From DATJBC01 sp035515515 (lineage in GTDB: Bacteria; Actinomycetota; Acidimicrobiia; Acidimicrobiales; UBA8190): a DNA stretch of 11,390 nucleotides. The notes beneath the pieces are model-generated. The model did not search any database, was not told the DNA's origin, and saw nothing but the letters and a program-made list of their open reading frames with translations. Positions 1 through 5,749 of the stretch are shown here, in pieces. The position numbers and the translations under genes are program-made. How positions within the stretch are numbered: position 1 is the first letter of the stretch; every line of letters starts with the position of its first letter. The stretch spans positions 1 to 11,390 of the forward strand of contig DATJBC010000082.1 in NCBI GenBank assembly GCA_035515515.1, read 5' to 3'.

Positions 1-114
1 CAGCCGCTCGGCCAGGAAACCCTTCGGGCGGCCGAGGTCGTCACAGGGCTGCCCATAGGGTAGAGATCCCGGCCGTCCGTCGGTCACTCCGGGGTTTTCG
101 GAAATCTCGGACAT
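1..114 (-). CDS. N-terminal fragment of unidentified protein (cut by window edge)
   Basis: An ATG at 112-114 opens a minus-strand frame that stays open for 38 codons to the edge of the window. It begins MSEISENPGVTDGRPG and continues with a GQPCDDLGRPKGFLAERL stretch. The mix of acidic, Gly and Pro residues and the FLAERL segment look like genuine protein rather than antisense noise. A GGAG lies only two bases before the ATG, so the ribosome site is not convincing. I do not recognise the family: the fragment holds no signal peptide, membrane segment or catalytic motif. It diverges from the small plus-strand gene that begins at 239, so the roughly 125 bases between them may hold two promoters, though I see no clear ones. 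The start and the coding nature are likely; the function is unknown. Confidence 0.5.
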   Translation of the reverse strand, partial: MSEISENPGVTDGRPGSLPYGQPCDDLGRPKGFLAERL

Positions 115-238
115 GGCTCCGGCGCGCCCAGGGGTGCTCAGGTCCGCCCCGGGGTGTCGTCACGGAGCGGGCGGGTCGTCGGGGGGGAGCGAACGATCGG
201 CACGTTGCCAGCGGCCGCGATGCGGCACACTCACGGCA

Positions 239-488
239 ATGAAGCACGCCGGCGACGACGCCCTCGCCCGGCTTGAGCCGCTGCTGGCGGCCCTCCGGAT
301 CCTCCCCGGGCTTCGGGAGAAGAGCCGAGGCACCTTCTATCGAGGGTCGCGAGCCTTCCTCCACTTCCATGAAGACCCCGTCGGACTCTTCGCTGATGTT
401 CGGGTTCAGACTGATTTCGAGCGCGTAAAACGTGACCACCGCCGAGGACCAAGACCGGTTGCTCAGACGAGTCCGGGCCGCCCTGTAG
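239..488 (+). pseudogene. Small conserved hypothetical protein, single-base frameshift
   Basis: An ATG at 239 opens a frame encoding MKHAGDDALARLEPLLAALR, then a GTFYRGSRAFLHFHEDP segment and GLFADVR, which reads as a compact alpha/beta protein and resembles short actinobacterial hypothetical proteins I have seen without a named function. After codon VQTDFERV the frame runs into unlikely Arg/Pro-rich sequence. Removing one A from the AAAA run at 427-430 restores a plausible C-terminus, NVTTAEDQDRLLRRVRAAL, ending in a TAG at 486-488, for a protein of 82 residues. The simplest reading is a one-base insertion, either a true mutation or a sequencing error in the homopolymer. Ribosomal slippage at the A run is possible but unsupported. 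No good Shine-Dalgarno is visible. It is convergent with the VOC remnant and glyA. Function unknown. Confidence 0.6.
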
Positions 489-489
489 A

Positions 490-660
490 GACCACCGAGC
501 CTGCCCACGATCACACGAGGCTTGCTGATCGCATCGGATAGGAGAGCCATCGGGCTCTCACCAAGCAGTTCGAGGCCAGGGATGTCCCTGTAGAAGGCGC
601 TCGACCGGGCGAGAACGGTCGTGGGCACGACACCAAGGAGGGACGACTCCCAGTCCGTCG
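490..660 (-). pseudogene. Remnant of a VOC (glyoxalase-like) gene
   Basis: On the minus strand between the end of glyA and the small plus-strand gene, one frame gives SSAFYRDIPGLELLGESP and then MALLSDA, which closely follows the first helix and second strand of VOC-superfamily proteins (typically AFYRDVLGLELLGE followed by a FDA strand). Just upstream a second frame gives SNFDGLGVVP, like the usual first strand, so a frame change lies between the two pieces. The similarity fades at about the codon for IVGRL near 500, giving only about a third to a half of the normal 120-residue domain. No ribosome site or intact start is visible. I read this as a decayed, C-terminally truncated gene. The match is from memory of the family pattern, so confidence is moderate. 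Confidence 0.4.
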
Positions 661-693
661 AAATTCGAGGTGCACCCACCGAAGAACGGGGAC

Positions 694-2127
694 CTAGAGC
701 TCGACGTGGGGATACAAGGGGAACCGGCCGAGGATGTCGGCGCAGCGGTTCCGGCATGCAGCCGCGACACGGTCGTCGAGGATGTAGCGGGCCTGGGAGA
801 CGCCGGATGGGGCCGGGGCGGCGGTGGTGGCCCGCAGCGCGGTTGTGATGATGTCGGCGATCTCGTCCATCTCGGCTGGCCCACAACCCAGGGTGGTGAG
901 GGCGGGCGTCCCTAGGCGGATGCCCGAGGTGTACCAGGCGCCGTGGGCATCGGCCGGTATCGAGTTGCGGTTGGTCACCACTCCGGCATCCTGGAGGGCC
1001 GCTTCGGCTTGGCGTCCGGTGAGCCCCACCGTGTCGGCGACGTCGATGAGCACGATGTGGTTGTCGGTGCCGCCGGTGACCAGGCACGCACCCCGCCGGG
1101 CGAGGCCCTCGGCGAGCGCCCGGGCGTTGGTCACGATGGATCGGGCGTACTCGGCAAAGGCGGGCTGTCGGGCCTCGGCCAGGGCCACGGCCTTGGCCGC
1201 CATGACGTGGGGAAGAGGTCCGCCGAGCACCATGGGACATCCCCGGTCCACGAACTCGGCGTAGTCCGCGGTGGCCAGGACCATGCCACCACGCGGTCCG
1301 CGTAGGGACTTGTGGGTCGTGGTGGTCAGGACATGGGCGTGGGGAACGGGGTCGAGCTCACCGCTGAGGACCTTGCCGGCCACCAGGCCGGCGAAGTGCG
1401 CCATATCGACCATGAGGGTGGCGTCGACCTCGTCGGCGATCTCACGCAGGGCCCGGAAGTTGGGGTTGCGGGGATAGGCGGAATAGCCGGCCAGAAGGAT
1501 GAGGGGCCGGAACTGGCGGGCCTGGGCCCGGACGGCGTCGTAGTCGATGAGCCCGGTCGCCGGGTCGACGCCGTAGCTGGCCTGGTCGAACATCTTGCCC
1601 GAGATGTTGGGGCGGAACCCGTGGGTCAGATGCCCCCCGGCATCGAGCGACATGCCGATCATCCGCTGGGCGCCGAGCTGGCGGCGCAGCTCAGCCCAGG
1701 CGTCGGAGGACAGCTCGTTGACGTGGCCGGCCCCGGCGGCGTCGAGGAAGGGACGCTCGACTCGACGGGCCAGTATCGCCCAGAAAGCGACCAGGTTGGC
1801 GTCGATGCCCGAGTGGGGTTGGACGTAGGCGTGGTCGGCACCGAACAGCGCCGTGGCGTGCTCGACGGCGATGCGCTCGATCTGGTCGACCTGCTCGCAC
1901 CCGGCGTACATCCGTCGACCGGGGACGCCTTCGGCGTACTTGTCCGACAGCCAGTTGCCCATCGCCAGCAGGACGGCTGGCGAGGCGTAGTTCTCGGAGG
2001 CGACCAACTTGAGCTGGCGGCGCTGGCTGGCCAGCTCTGCCTCGATGCAGGCGGCCACCCGGGGCTCCGCCGCCGCCACCACGTCGAGGGCCGACCGGAA
2101 GGCGATCTGCTCTGGGGATACGGCCAT
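694..2127 (-). CDS. glyA: Serine hydroxymethyltransferase
   Basis: This PLP enzyme interconverts serine and glycine while loading a one-carbon unit onto tetrahydrofolate; it acts in the cytoplasm and feeds purine, thymidylate and methionine synthesis. The 477-residue product has the N-terminal LVASENYASP and SDKYAEGVPGRRMYAGCE motifs (residues 41-50 and 61-78), YVQPHSG (101-107), the DMAHFAGLVAG strand (241-251, with the PLP-binding Asp and the following His), and the TTTTHKSLRGPRGG active site with Schiff-base Lys273. It is about 60 residues longer than the E. coli enzyme, in line with a longer actinobacterial form that carries an insert around LTHGFRPNISGKMF (168-180). The ATG at 2125-2127 follows an AAGGAGG site at 2132-2138. 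A ZTP riboswitch fills the leader, so expression should rise with ZTP when 10-formyl-THF runs short. It appears to be a single-gene unit. Confidence 0.96.
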   Translation of the reverse strand: MAVSPEQIAFRSALDVVAAAEPRVAACIEAELASQRRQLKLVASENYASPAVLLAMGNWLSDKYAEGVPGRRMYAGCEQVDQIERIAVEHATALFGADHAYVQPHSGIDANLVAFWAILARRVERPFLDAAGAGHVNELSSDAWAELRRQLGAQRMIGMSLDAGGHLTHGFRPNISGKMFDQASYGVDPATGLIDYDAVRAQARQFRPLILLAGYSAYPRNPNFRALREIADEVDATLMVDMAHFAGLVAGKVLSGELDPVPHAHVLTTTTHKSLRGPRGGMVLATADYAEFVDRGCPMVLGGPLPHVMAAKAVALAEARQPAFAEYARSIVTNARALAEGLARRGACLVTGGTDNHIVLIDVADTVGLTGRQAEAALQDAGVVTNRNSIPADAHGAWYTSGIRLGTPALTTLGCGPAEMDEIADIITTALRATTAAPAPSGVSQARYILDDRVAAACRNRCADILGRFPLYPHVEL

Positions 2128-2138
2128 GCGCCCTCCTT
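2128..2138 (-). promoter_or_regulatory. glyA ribosome-binding site with possible masking partner
   Basis: The minus strand reads AAGGAGGGCGC directly before the ATG, a near-perfect Shine-Dalgarno (2132-2138). The GGCGC at 2128-2132 is exactly complementary to the GCGCC (2162-2166) of the riboswitch 3' block, so the two could pair when the aptamer is empty and fold the ribosome site into a stem-loop. A small GGAC-TC-GTCC hairpin (2139-2148) lies inside that loop. The pairing is seen in the sequence; the role as expression platform is inference. Confidence 0.6.
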
Positions 2139-2156
2139 GGACGAGTCCCTCTCATC

Positions 2157-2243
2157 GCCCAGGCGCACGGCAGTCGCCGGCACGTCGGCCAGCAGGGCCG
2201 CTTCCCGGTGGTGCTCCACCCGACGCGCCAGTCACGGCCCCAC
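2157..2243 (-). ncRNA. ZTP riboswitch (pfl motif) in the glyA leader
   Basis: Read on the minus strand, the leader contains the conserved blocks of the pfl motif in order: GGGCCGTGACTGGCG, a GGTGG-AGCA-CCACC hairpin (2207-2220), GGGAAGCGGCCC, a variable linker, and the 3' block GCGCCTGGGC (2157-2166). GGGCCG at 2235-2240 pairs perfectly with CGGCCC at 2195-2200 to close the first stem, and GGCG of the 5' domain can form the known pseudoknot with CGCC of the 3' block. This RNA class binds ZTP/ZMP, which builds up when 10-formyltetrahydrofolate is low, and is known upstream of glyA, folD and purH. Here it sits about 20 bases before the glyA ribosome site, which fits genetic control of a one-carbon gene. 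The aptamer call is strong; the switching mode is inferred. Confidence 0.93.
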
Positions 2244-2247
2244 CCGC

Positions 2248-2253
2248 AGCGTA
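2248..2253 (-). promoter_or_regulatory. Candidate -10 element for the glyA riboswitch transcript
   Basis: Minus-strand TACGCT fits the TANNNT pattern of actinobacterial housekeeping promoters and would place the transcription start near 2241, exactly at the first base of the riboswitch stem. No good -35 is seen at the expected spacing. The call rests mainly on this positional agreement. Confidence 0.4.
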
Positions 2254-2263
2254 GCCAACCGAA

Positions 2264-2312
2264 GTCACTCGATGACGTCAGCGCACCGTGAAACGACGGC
2301 GCCTCGAGTGAC
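2264..2312 (-). repeat. Inverted repeat GTCACTCGA/TCGAGTGAC upstream of glyA
   Basis: GTCACTCGA (2264-2272) and its exact complement TCGAGTGAC (2304-2312) flank 31 bases that begin with the palindrome TGACGTCA (2273-2280). The arrangement sits just upstream of the candidate glyA promoter and outside the riboswitch. It may be a regulator site or a cruciform-forming element, or mark the edge of the variable region. No known regulator motif is recognised. Confidence 0.4.
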
Positions 2313-2478
2313 GGCGCGCAACTCCCGGGTCCGAGTCGGTCGAGCAGAGAATCCGGCACGAGGCCGCCGACCGGGACTGGGCAACGGCGGCCATGCCGGT
2401 CAGCTGGCGATCGAGCCGGGGCGACCGAGTTCGGCATCCGGAATGGCCTTGTGCGAGAGAGGGAGGCTGCGAGTTAGA

Positions 2479-2904
2479 TCAGCTGGGCCAGCACCTCTCT
2501 GGTCTGCTGGGATCGTTCAGCGAGATGCCCTGCTCCGCGGTTGAACATCTCAATTCGACGTGGGTGCGGTCGCGCACCCGCGCGACGCGAGACTGGCGAC
2601 GAGCTACGAACGCCTCCGCAGCGCCTGTTACTGACCGCGTGCGTGAAAGTTCCTCGGCCAAGACGACCGCGTCTTCAATAGCGAGACCGCCCTGAGCCAT
2701 AGTCGGAGAGCAGGCACGTGCTGCATCGCCAATCAGAACGACGCGGTCCGAATGCCAGACGTGAAGGGCAAGCTCCTCGGCAGGGCCGAAGTGCGGCATC
2801 GAGCAAAGGCTCGGGCATCCTGAGTTGAAATGCGACGTACGTCCTCCCTCCTCCAAGCGGGAATACGACGACATAACGCTCATTCGAGCATCATCGTGGC
2901 GCAC
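2479..2904 (-). pseudogene. C-terminal fragment of FAD-dependent monooxygenase
   Basis: The frame contains WHSDRVVLIGDAARACSP followed by TMAQGGLAIEDAVVLAEEL, the second FAD-binding (GD) motif and its following helix in flavoprotein hydroxylases of the PHBH/UbiH group. These hydroxylate aromatic or other substrates with NAD(P)H. The match begins near 2793; the roughly 35 residues before it, back to the ATG at 2904, do not look like the family. The N-terminal Rossmann motif (GxGxxG) and the DG motif, about 250 residues in a full protein of 370-400, are absent here and I do not find them in the following 400 bases in any frame. After THVELR the C-terminus also drifts to an atypical end. This is a truncated, almost surely inactive gene, suggesting former catabolic cargo. 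Confidence 0.7.
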
Positions 2905-3196
2905 TCAATTGCCCGGGTGCGCTGGGGTCAGGACGCCAGCGCCACAGGCCAGGTTTGGGGAACCATCCTGGATCTTCAACCGTGTCGATTGCGAGCAGGC
3001 GGACCTCGGAGGATAGGGCACTGCATCGCCACGAGGAGGGCGGTGTCAAGCAGCATCTCATGCGACCAGGATCGCCGATTATCGGCGCGTCGTGCGACGG
3101 TTGAGCCAGACACGGTGAAGCTGATGGCGCCTCCGCGGAGCAGGTGCATCGCCATCGGATCCACCTGCCCGCAGGCACCAAGGAACCAGCCGAGTG
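2905..3196. other. Gap without a supportable gene
   Basis: About 290 bases lie between the monooxygenase fragment and the stop of the NIPSNAP-like gene. Short minus-strand frames exist, including one reading VDPMAMHLLRGGAISFTVSG from about 3164 and another containing AIDTVEDPGWFPKPGLW near 2990, but none joins into a recognisable domain and each is interrupted. It may be degraded coding sequence. No hairpin with a T-run and no clear promoter is visible. Confidence 0.4.
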
Positions 3197-3850
3197 CTAG
3201 AGAGGCACCTCCATGTACAGGCCGCTGAATGCAAGCGTGGTCGAGGGGTTCGCTGCGACCGTCGACATCGCGATCTCTTGGCCTTCAGGATCGTTGTTCC
3301 AGGCGTCAGCGGCTTTCCCCCAAGCCCGGAGACTCTCGAACTCCCACATCGATAGAAGGGACCCAGTCCCAATTCCGGCATATCCGAGTTGGAAGCTCCG
3401 TGCGTTCATCGCTCCGTTGGCCTCGACGAAATCACAGACCCTCTTGCCCAAGTTCAGGACCTCTTCCATGCGCCCTGGAGTGGGACGGGAGACGTGGACC
3501 TCGACCACCGGGCCGCGTCCGGCCTTCGGTGTCCGCCCCAGCGGAAGCTCAGAGGCAAGAGACTGCTGCTCGATCACCACCGGCGCTTGCTCGGAGCGCA
3601 GGTTCATCACGAGGGACTGCAGCTCACTGTCAGCTGCCGCGTCCTCGGCGTAGCGCGCGTAGTCATCCATGCTCGGGTGTTCTGTTGAGAATGAACTCAG
3701 CCCGGAGGCCTCCCCGGCTGGACCAGCGAGAAGCACGCGAGCGGTGACCCCCATCCGCTCATGGATCTTGATCACCTGGCGATTCAGTTCGAGGTATTCG
3801 TCGAATCGTCCTGGTTGAATGCGTCCGATGATGGACTGAATGACGGTCAT
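3197..3850 (-). CDS. Tandem NIPSNAP-like dimeric alpha/beta-barrel protein
   Basis: The 217-residue product consists of two related halves, about residues 1-104 and 115-217. Each starts with a beta strand (VIQSIIGRIQPGR; VVEVHVSRPTPGR), then a helix (FDEYLELNRQVIKIHER; MEEVLNLGKRVCDFVEA), an Ala/Gly-rich strand and a closing segment that ends in ELPL or EVPL. This is the pattern of ferredoxin-like dimeric barrel proteins such as NIPSNAP/EthD relatives, in which two copies in one chain mimic the dimer. Such proteins often sit in catabolic clusters, but the reaction of this one is not known. I chose the ATG at 3848-3850 because an AGGAG lies six bases upstream; a start at 3883 would add 11 residues without a ribosome site. 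A palindrome about 190 bases upstream may control it. No signal peptide or membrane segment. Confidence 0.75.
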   Translation of the reverse strand: MTVIQSIIGRIQPGRFDEYLELNRQVIKIHERMGVTARVLLAGPAGEASGLSSFSTEHPSMDDYARYAEDAAADSELQSLVMNLRSEQAPVVIEQQSLASELPLGRTPKAGRGPVVEVHVSRPTPGRMEEVLNLGKRVCDFVEANGAMNARSFQLGYAGIGTGSLLSMWEFESLRAWGKAADAWNNDPEGQEIAMSTVAANPSTTLAFSGLYMEVPL

Positions 3851-3982
3851 GGTTCTCTCCTGGGTGCTATGGAGAGATCGCAAGCGTTGTTCCCGTGGCT
3901 CGCTTCCCCCCGGCCTTCCGCAGCCCTATGGTCCTCGGAAGAGGGTCTCCGCCGTGAAGACCCGCCAGAGTCTTCCCCAGTC

Positions 3983-4004
3983 GAGGCGCGACGTCTAGCG
4001 CCTC
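3983..4004. repeat. Perfect hairpin in leader of the NIPSNAP-like gene
   Basis: GAGGCGC (3983-3989) and GCGCCTC (3998-4004) form a 7-bp stem around an 8-base loop. There is no T-run on either side, so it is not a standard terminator. If the NIPSNAP-like gene is transcribed from near 4040, this hairpin would lie in its 5' leader. Confidence 0.4.
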
Positions 4005-4041
4005 TAGGAACTCATGCCTCCAACGGGTTCCGTTATGCGTT

Positions 4042-4071
4042 GCGATATGTCACATTTGACTGACATATCGC
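4042..4071. promoter_or_regulatory. 30-base palindromic operator candidate
   Basis: GCGATATGTCA (4042-4052) and TGACATATCGC (4061-4071) are perfect 11-base inverted arms around an 8-base spacer. A nested GTCA-CATT-TGAC pair lies in the centre, and a further AACGG-GTT-CCGTT repeat follows at 4022-4034. Long AT-richer symmetrical sites like this in a GC-rich intergenic region are typical of repressor operators. The outer octamer CGATATGT recurs in the promoter of the nearby TetR gene (5423-5430), so that regulator is a candidate binder. The likely target is the NIPSNAP-like gene downstream on the minus strand; a good -10/-35 pair is not visible. Confidence 0.6.
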
Positions 4072-4238
4072 CCGGACGCCCCAATTGCGAGGCGGGTTTG
4101 TTGCGCGGACCGCCCGGCCTAGCGGGGTGGAGGTCGTTCGTGTCGAAGTCCTACGAGGTCGACCCTGACCGGGAACACCTGACCTCGCGCCCCAAGCGAC
4201 GGTGACCTCACCGCCCGAACATGCCGGGAGCCGGATGC

Positions 4239-4253
4239 CCCGGCGAAGCCGGG
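4239..4253. repeat. Short GC hairpin
   Basis: CCCGGC-GAA-GCCGGG is a perfect 6-bp stem with a three-base loop in the gap between the VOC gene and the 30-base palindrome. It has no T-run. It could add to termination behind the VOC gene, about 100 bases from its stop, but may be incidental in DNA of this composition. Confidence 0.3.
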
Positions 4254-4332
4254 ACGAGGGCCTCCGAGGGTGGGGTCGACCTAGGTATGACGGCTTGTCG
4301 TGATCACGGACGGGCAGCCGCCAGCGGCCACC

Positions 4333-4356
4333 GCCCGCACCCGGCACCGTGCGGGC
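4333..4356 (-). terminator. Hairpin directly after the VOC stop codon
   Basis: GCCCGCAC (4333-4340) and GTGCGGGC (4349-4356) form an 8-bp stem around an 8-base loop, starting two bases past the VOC stop codon (4359-4361). The position suits a terminator of the TetR-VOC unit. There is no U-tract, which is common for hairpin terminators in GC-rich actinobacteria but lowers certainty. Confidence 0.5.
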
Positions 4357-4358
4357 CG

Positions 4359-4817
4359 TCATCGGCCTTCAGGAACAAATCCCCGCGTCGCCGCCGGAGC
4401 GAACAGCTCCAACTGAATGTTGTCGGGATCGCGAAACACCAGCACGGAGGCATAGCTCTCATCGGCGATTGGCGACTGTGTCAGGGGCTTGTCGGCCGTA
4501 TCGGCCCTGATGACGCCGTTGGCTTCGAGGTGCTCCTGCCACTGCTCCAGTTCGATACGGGTTGTGACGGCGAGACCGACGTGATCAAGGCCGTTCTTGC
4601 GCTCGCCGAACAGCGAGCCATCGTTGGCCTCATGACGATGGAGAGCGAACATCAAGCGCTGCTCGTCGTCGGCGAGGATCTTGCCCACACCCCCTTGATG
4701 GGGGACGTCGATGCGGTGGTGCACTCCGAAAATCCTTTCGTACCAGGTGACGCTGGCATCGACGTCGGTCACGGTGAGGGCGATGTGGTGGAGGGAGGCC
4801 CTTGGCATGTTCGTCAC
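4359..4817 (-). CDS. VOC-superfamily (glyoxalase/dioxygenase fold) protein
   Basis: The 152-residue product has the paired beta-alpha-beta-beta-beta modules of the vicinal oxygen chelate fold: LHHIALTVTDVDASVTWYERIFG (residues 9-31) opens the first module and GLDHVGLAVT (77-86) the second, which ends with FRDPDNIQLELFAP (128-141). The usual metal-binding places are occupied: a His in HHIALTV, a His at 79 and a Glu at 137; a fourth ligand would fall near LHRH (59-62). Members include glyoxalase I, extradiol dioxygenases, epimerases and antibiotic-binding proteins, and the substrate here cannot be told. The GTG at 4815-4817 overlaps the TetR stop as GTGA and has AAGGAG nine bases upstream, so translation is probably coupled. 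An ATG three codons on (4806-4808) is the alternative start. The TetR partner suggests the protein is induced by its own substrate. Confidence 0.88.
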   Translation of the reverse strand: MTNMPRASLHHIALTVTDVDASVTWYERIFGVHHRIDVPHQGGVGKILADDEQRLMFALHRHEANDGSLFGERKNGLDHVGLAVTTRIELEQWQEHLEANGVIRADTADKPLTQSPIADESYASVLVFRDPDNIQLELFAPAATRGFVPEGR

Positions 4818-5422
4818 GGTTTTCGGCTCCTTGTCGTCTGTCGTCGCGGCAGGACGTAGGTCAAGAACATCGCGACGGCGTCCTCGAGCAGGCCTGCCCA
4901 CCGCTCGCCGTCCGGATCGTTCGCGATTTGCTGGTCCACGAGCCCCGTGTTGAGGGCTGTCCACAGGTCGAGCGAGCGTGAATCGGAGATCCCGACCGAC
5001 GCCAGCAGGTTGCGGGCCACCTCCAAAGCACGCACGGCCGGCGCATACGCGTCGACAGAAGGCTCGAACCCCGGGATGGTGCGTTGGAAGAGGAGCTGAT
5101 AGCGGGGTGTGTCGGCCCGACAGAACTCCATGAATCTACGGGCCCCTTCCAGCAAAGCCCCCTTCGGGGCAGAGTCCGAGGCCGGCGCAGTCATGTGGTG
5201 CTCGAAGTCCTCGGCCGCCTGGAGGAACATGGCGTCGTAAACGTCGTTCTTCGACGAGAAGTACACGTAGATGGTCGGTGTCGTGATCCCTGCCCGTTTG
5301 GCCAGGTCTCGGATCGCCAGCCCGGAGAGACCGACCTCACCGACCGCCTCCCAGGCTGCGGCCACAATCGCCGCCCGAGCAGATTCCCTCCGGGCGCTCT
5401 TCCAATCCGGCAGGTTAGACAC
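4814..5422 (-). CDS. TetR-family transcriptional regulator
   Basis: The 202-residue protein shows the TetR N-terminal three-helix DNA-binding domain: ARAAIVAAAWEAVGEVGLSG (residues 15-34), then the helix-turn-helix AIRDLAKRAGITTPTIYVYF (36-55) and the SSKNDVYDAMF helix (56-66). The remainder is an all-helical ligand-binding and dimerisation domain with many aromatic and Pro residues. Size and layout are normal for the family. The start is GTG at 5420-5422; the predicted transcription start lies only about five bases upstream and no Shine-Dalgarno is present, so the message is probably leaderless. Palindromes over its own promoter point to autorepression. Its stop codon overlaps the start of the VOC gene, forming a two-gene unit. 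The ligand is unknown; it may be the substrate of the VOC protein or of the neighbouring decayed oxygenase. Confidence 0.92.
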   Translation of the reverse strand: MSNLPDWKSARRESARAAIVAAAWEAVGEVGLSGLAIRDLAKRAGITTPTIYVYFSSKNDVYDAMFLQAAEDFEHHMTAPASDSAPKGALLEGARRFMEFCRADTPRYQLLFQRTIPGFEPSVDAYAPAVRALEVARNLLASVGISDSRSLDLWTALNTGLVDQQIANDPDGERWAGLLEDAVAMFLTYVLPRRQTTRSRKP

Positions 5423-5428
5423 CGATAT

Positions 5429-5448
5429 GTATTCTTATACGCTGTATA
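5429..5448. promoter_or_regulatory. Overlapping palindromes covering the TetR promoter
   Basis: The plus strand carries GTAT-TCTT-ATAC (5429-5440) and TATAC-GCT-GTATA (5436-5448), two perfect palindromes that share the central ATAC half-site. They lie over the -10 element and the spacer of the TetR promoter, where a bound dimer would block RNA polymerase. The adjacent CGATATGT (5423-5430) also appears in the palindrome at 4042-4071. Confidence 0.55.
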
Positions 5449-5461
5449 GCCAGTCGGTCAA
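5434..5461 (-). promoter_or_regulatory. Promoter of the TetR-VOC unit
   Basis: Minus-strand TTGACC (5456-5461) and TATAAG (5434-5439) each match five of six consensus bases, with a 16-base spacer. Start of transcription is expected near 5427, five bases before the GTG codon, which implies a leaderless transcript. Confidence 0.7.
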
Positions 5462-5749
5462 GCGCCGGGTGTCACTCGGGGCTTCGTGAGCGTGGAGGGA
5501 CCGCCCGGTTTGCGGTGCCGGACCCCAGATCGGCCCCGTTGGCTGCACAGGCTCGCCTGTCGTTGTCGACCACGAAATCCGATGGCGGTCGTCGGTCCGG
5601 GCAGCAGCTGGAAGCACGCCGAGCACCCGGCAAGCCAGGTCGCGCTGCTAGCCCACAGGAGGGCGAGCCAGGCAAGGCCACTTAGCTCGGTGGCTGATCC
5701 GGTGCTGATCTTGGATCGGTTCTCGTGCAGCGTTCATGGGCGCTGATTG
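5462..5749. other. Intergenic stretch without a supportable gene
   Basis: About 290 bases separate the TetR promoter from the integrase remnant. Frames in both directions are short and of antisense-like Arg/Pro/Ser composition. It could contain the eroded rest of the integrase, but I see neither the catalytic R..HxxR..Y pattern nor any other domain, and no clear hairpin terminator. Confidence 0.4.

Noticed and set aside
41..1240. Long minus-strand open frame over the end of glyA and the left region
   Set aside because: Its first half is Arg/His/Pro-rich sequence out of frame with glyA, and its last part is antisense to the small plus-strand gene. Only the middle VOC-like stretch is meaningful.
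1659..2219. Minus-strand frame starting MEHHREAALLADVP
   Set aside because: Its start lies within the ZTP riboswitch hairpin and the remainder is an out-of-frame copy of glyA.
1312..2544. 410-codon plus-strand frame opposite glyA
   Set aside because: It is antisense to a fully conserved glyA and to the riboswitch, and is rich in Gly, Val and Asp in a pattern expected from the complement of GC-rich coding DNA.
4221..4859. 212-codon plus-strand frame over the VOC gene
   Set aside because: It is antisense to a gene with clear VOC motifs and a good ribosome site and resembles no protein family.
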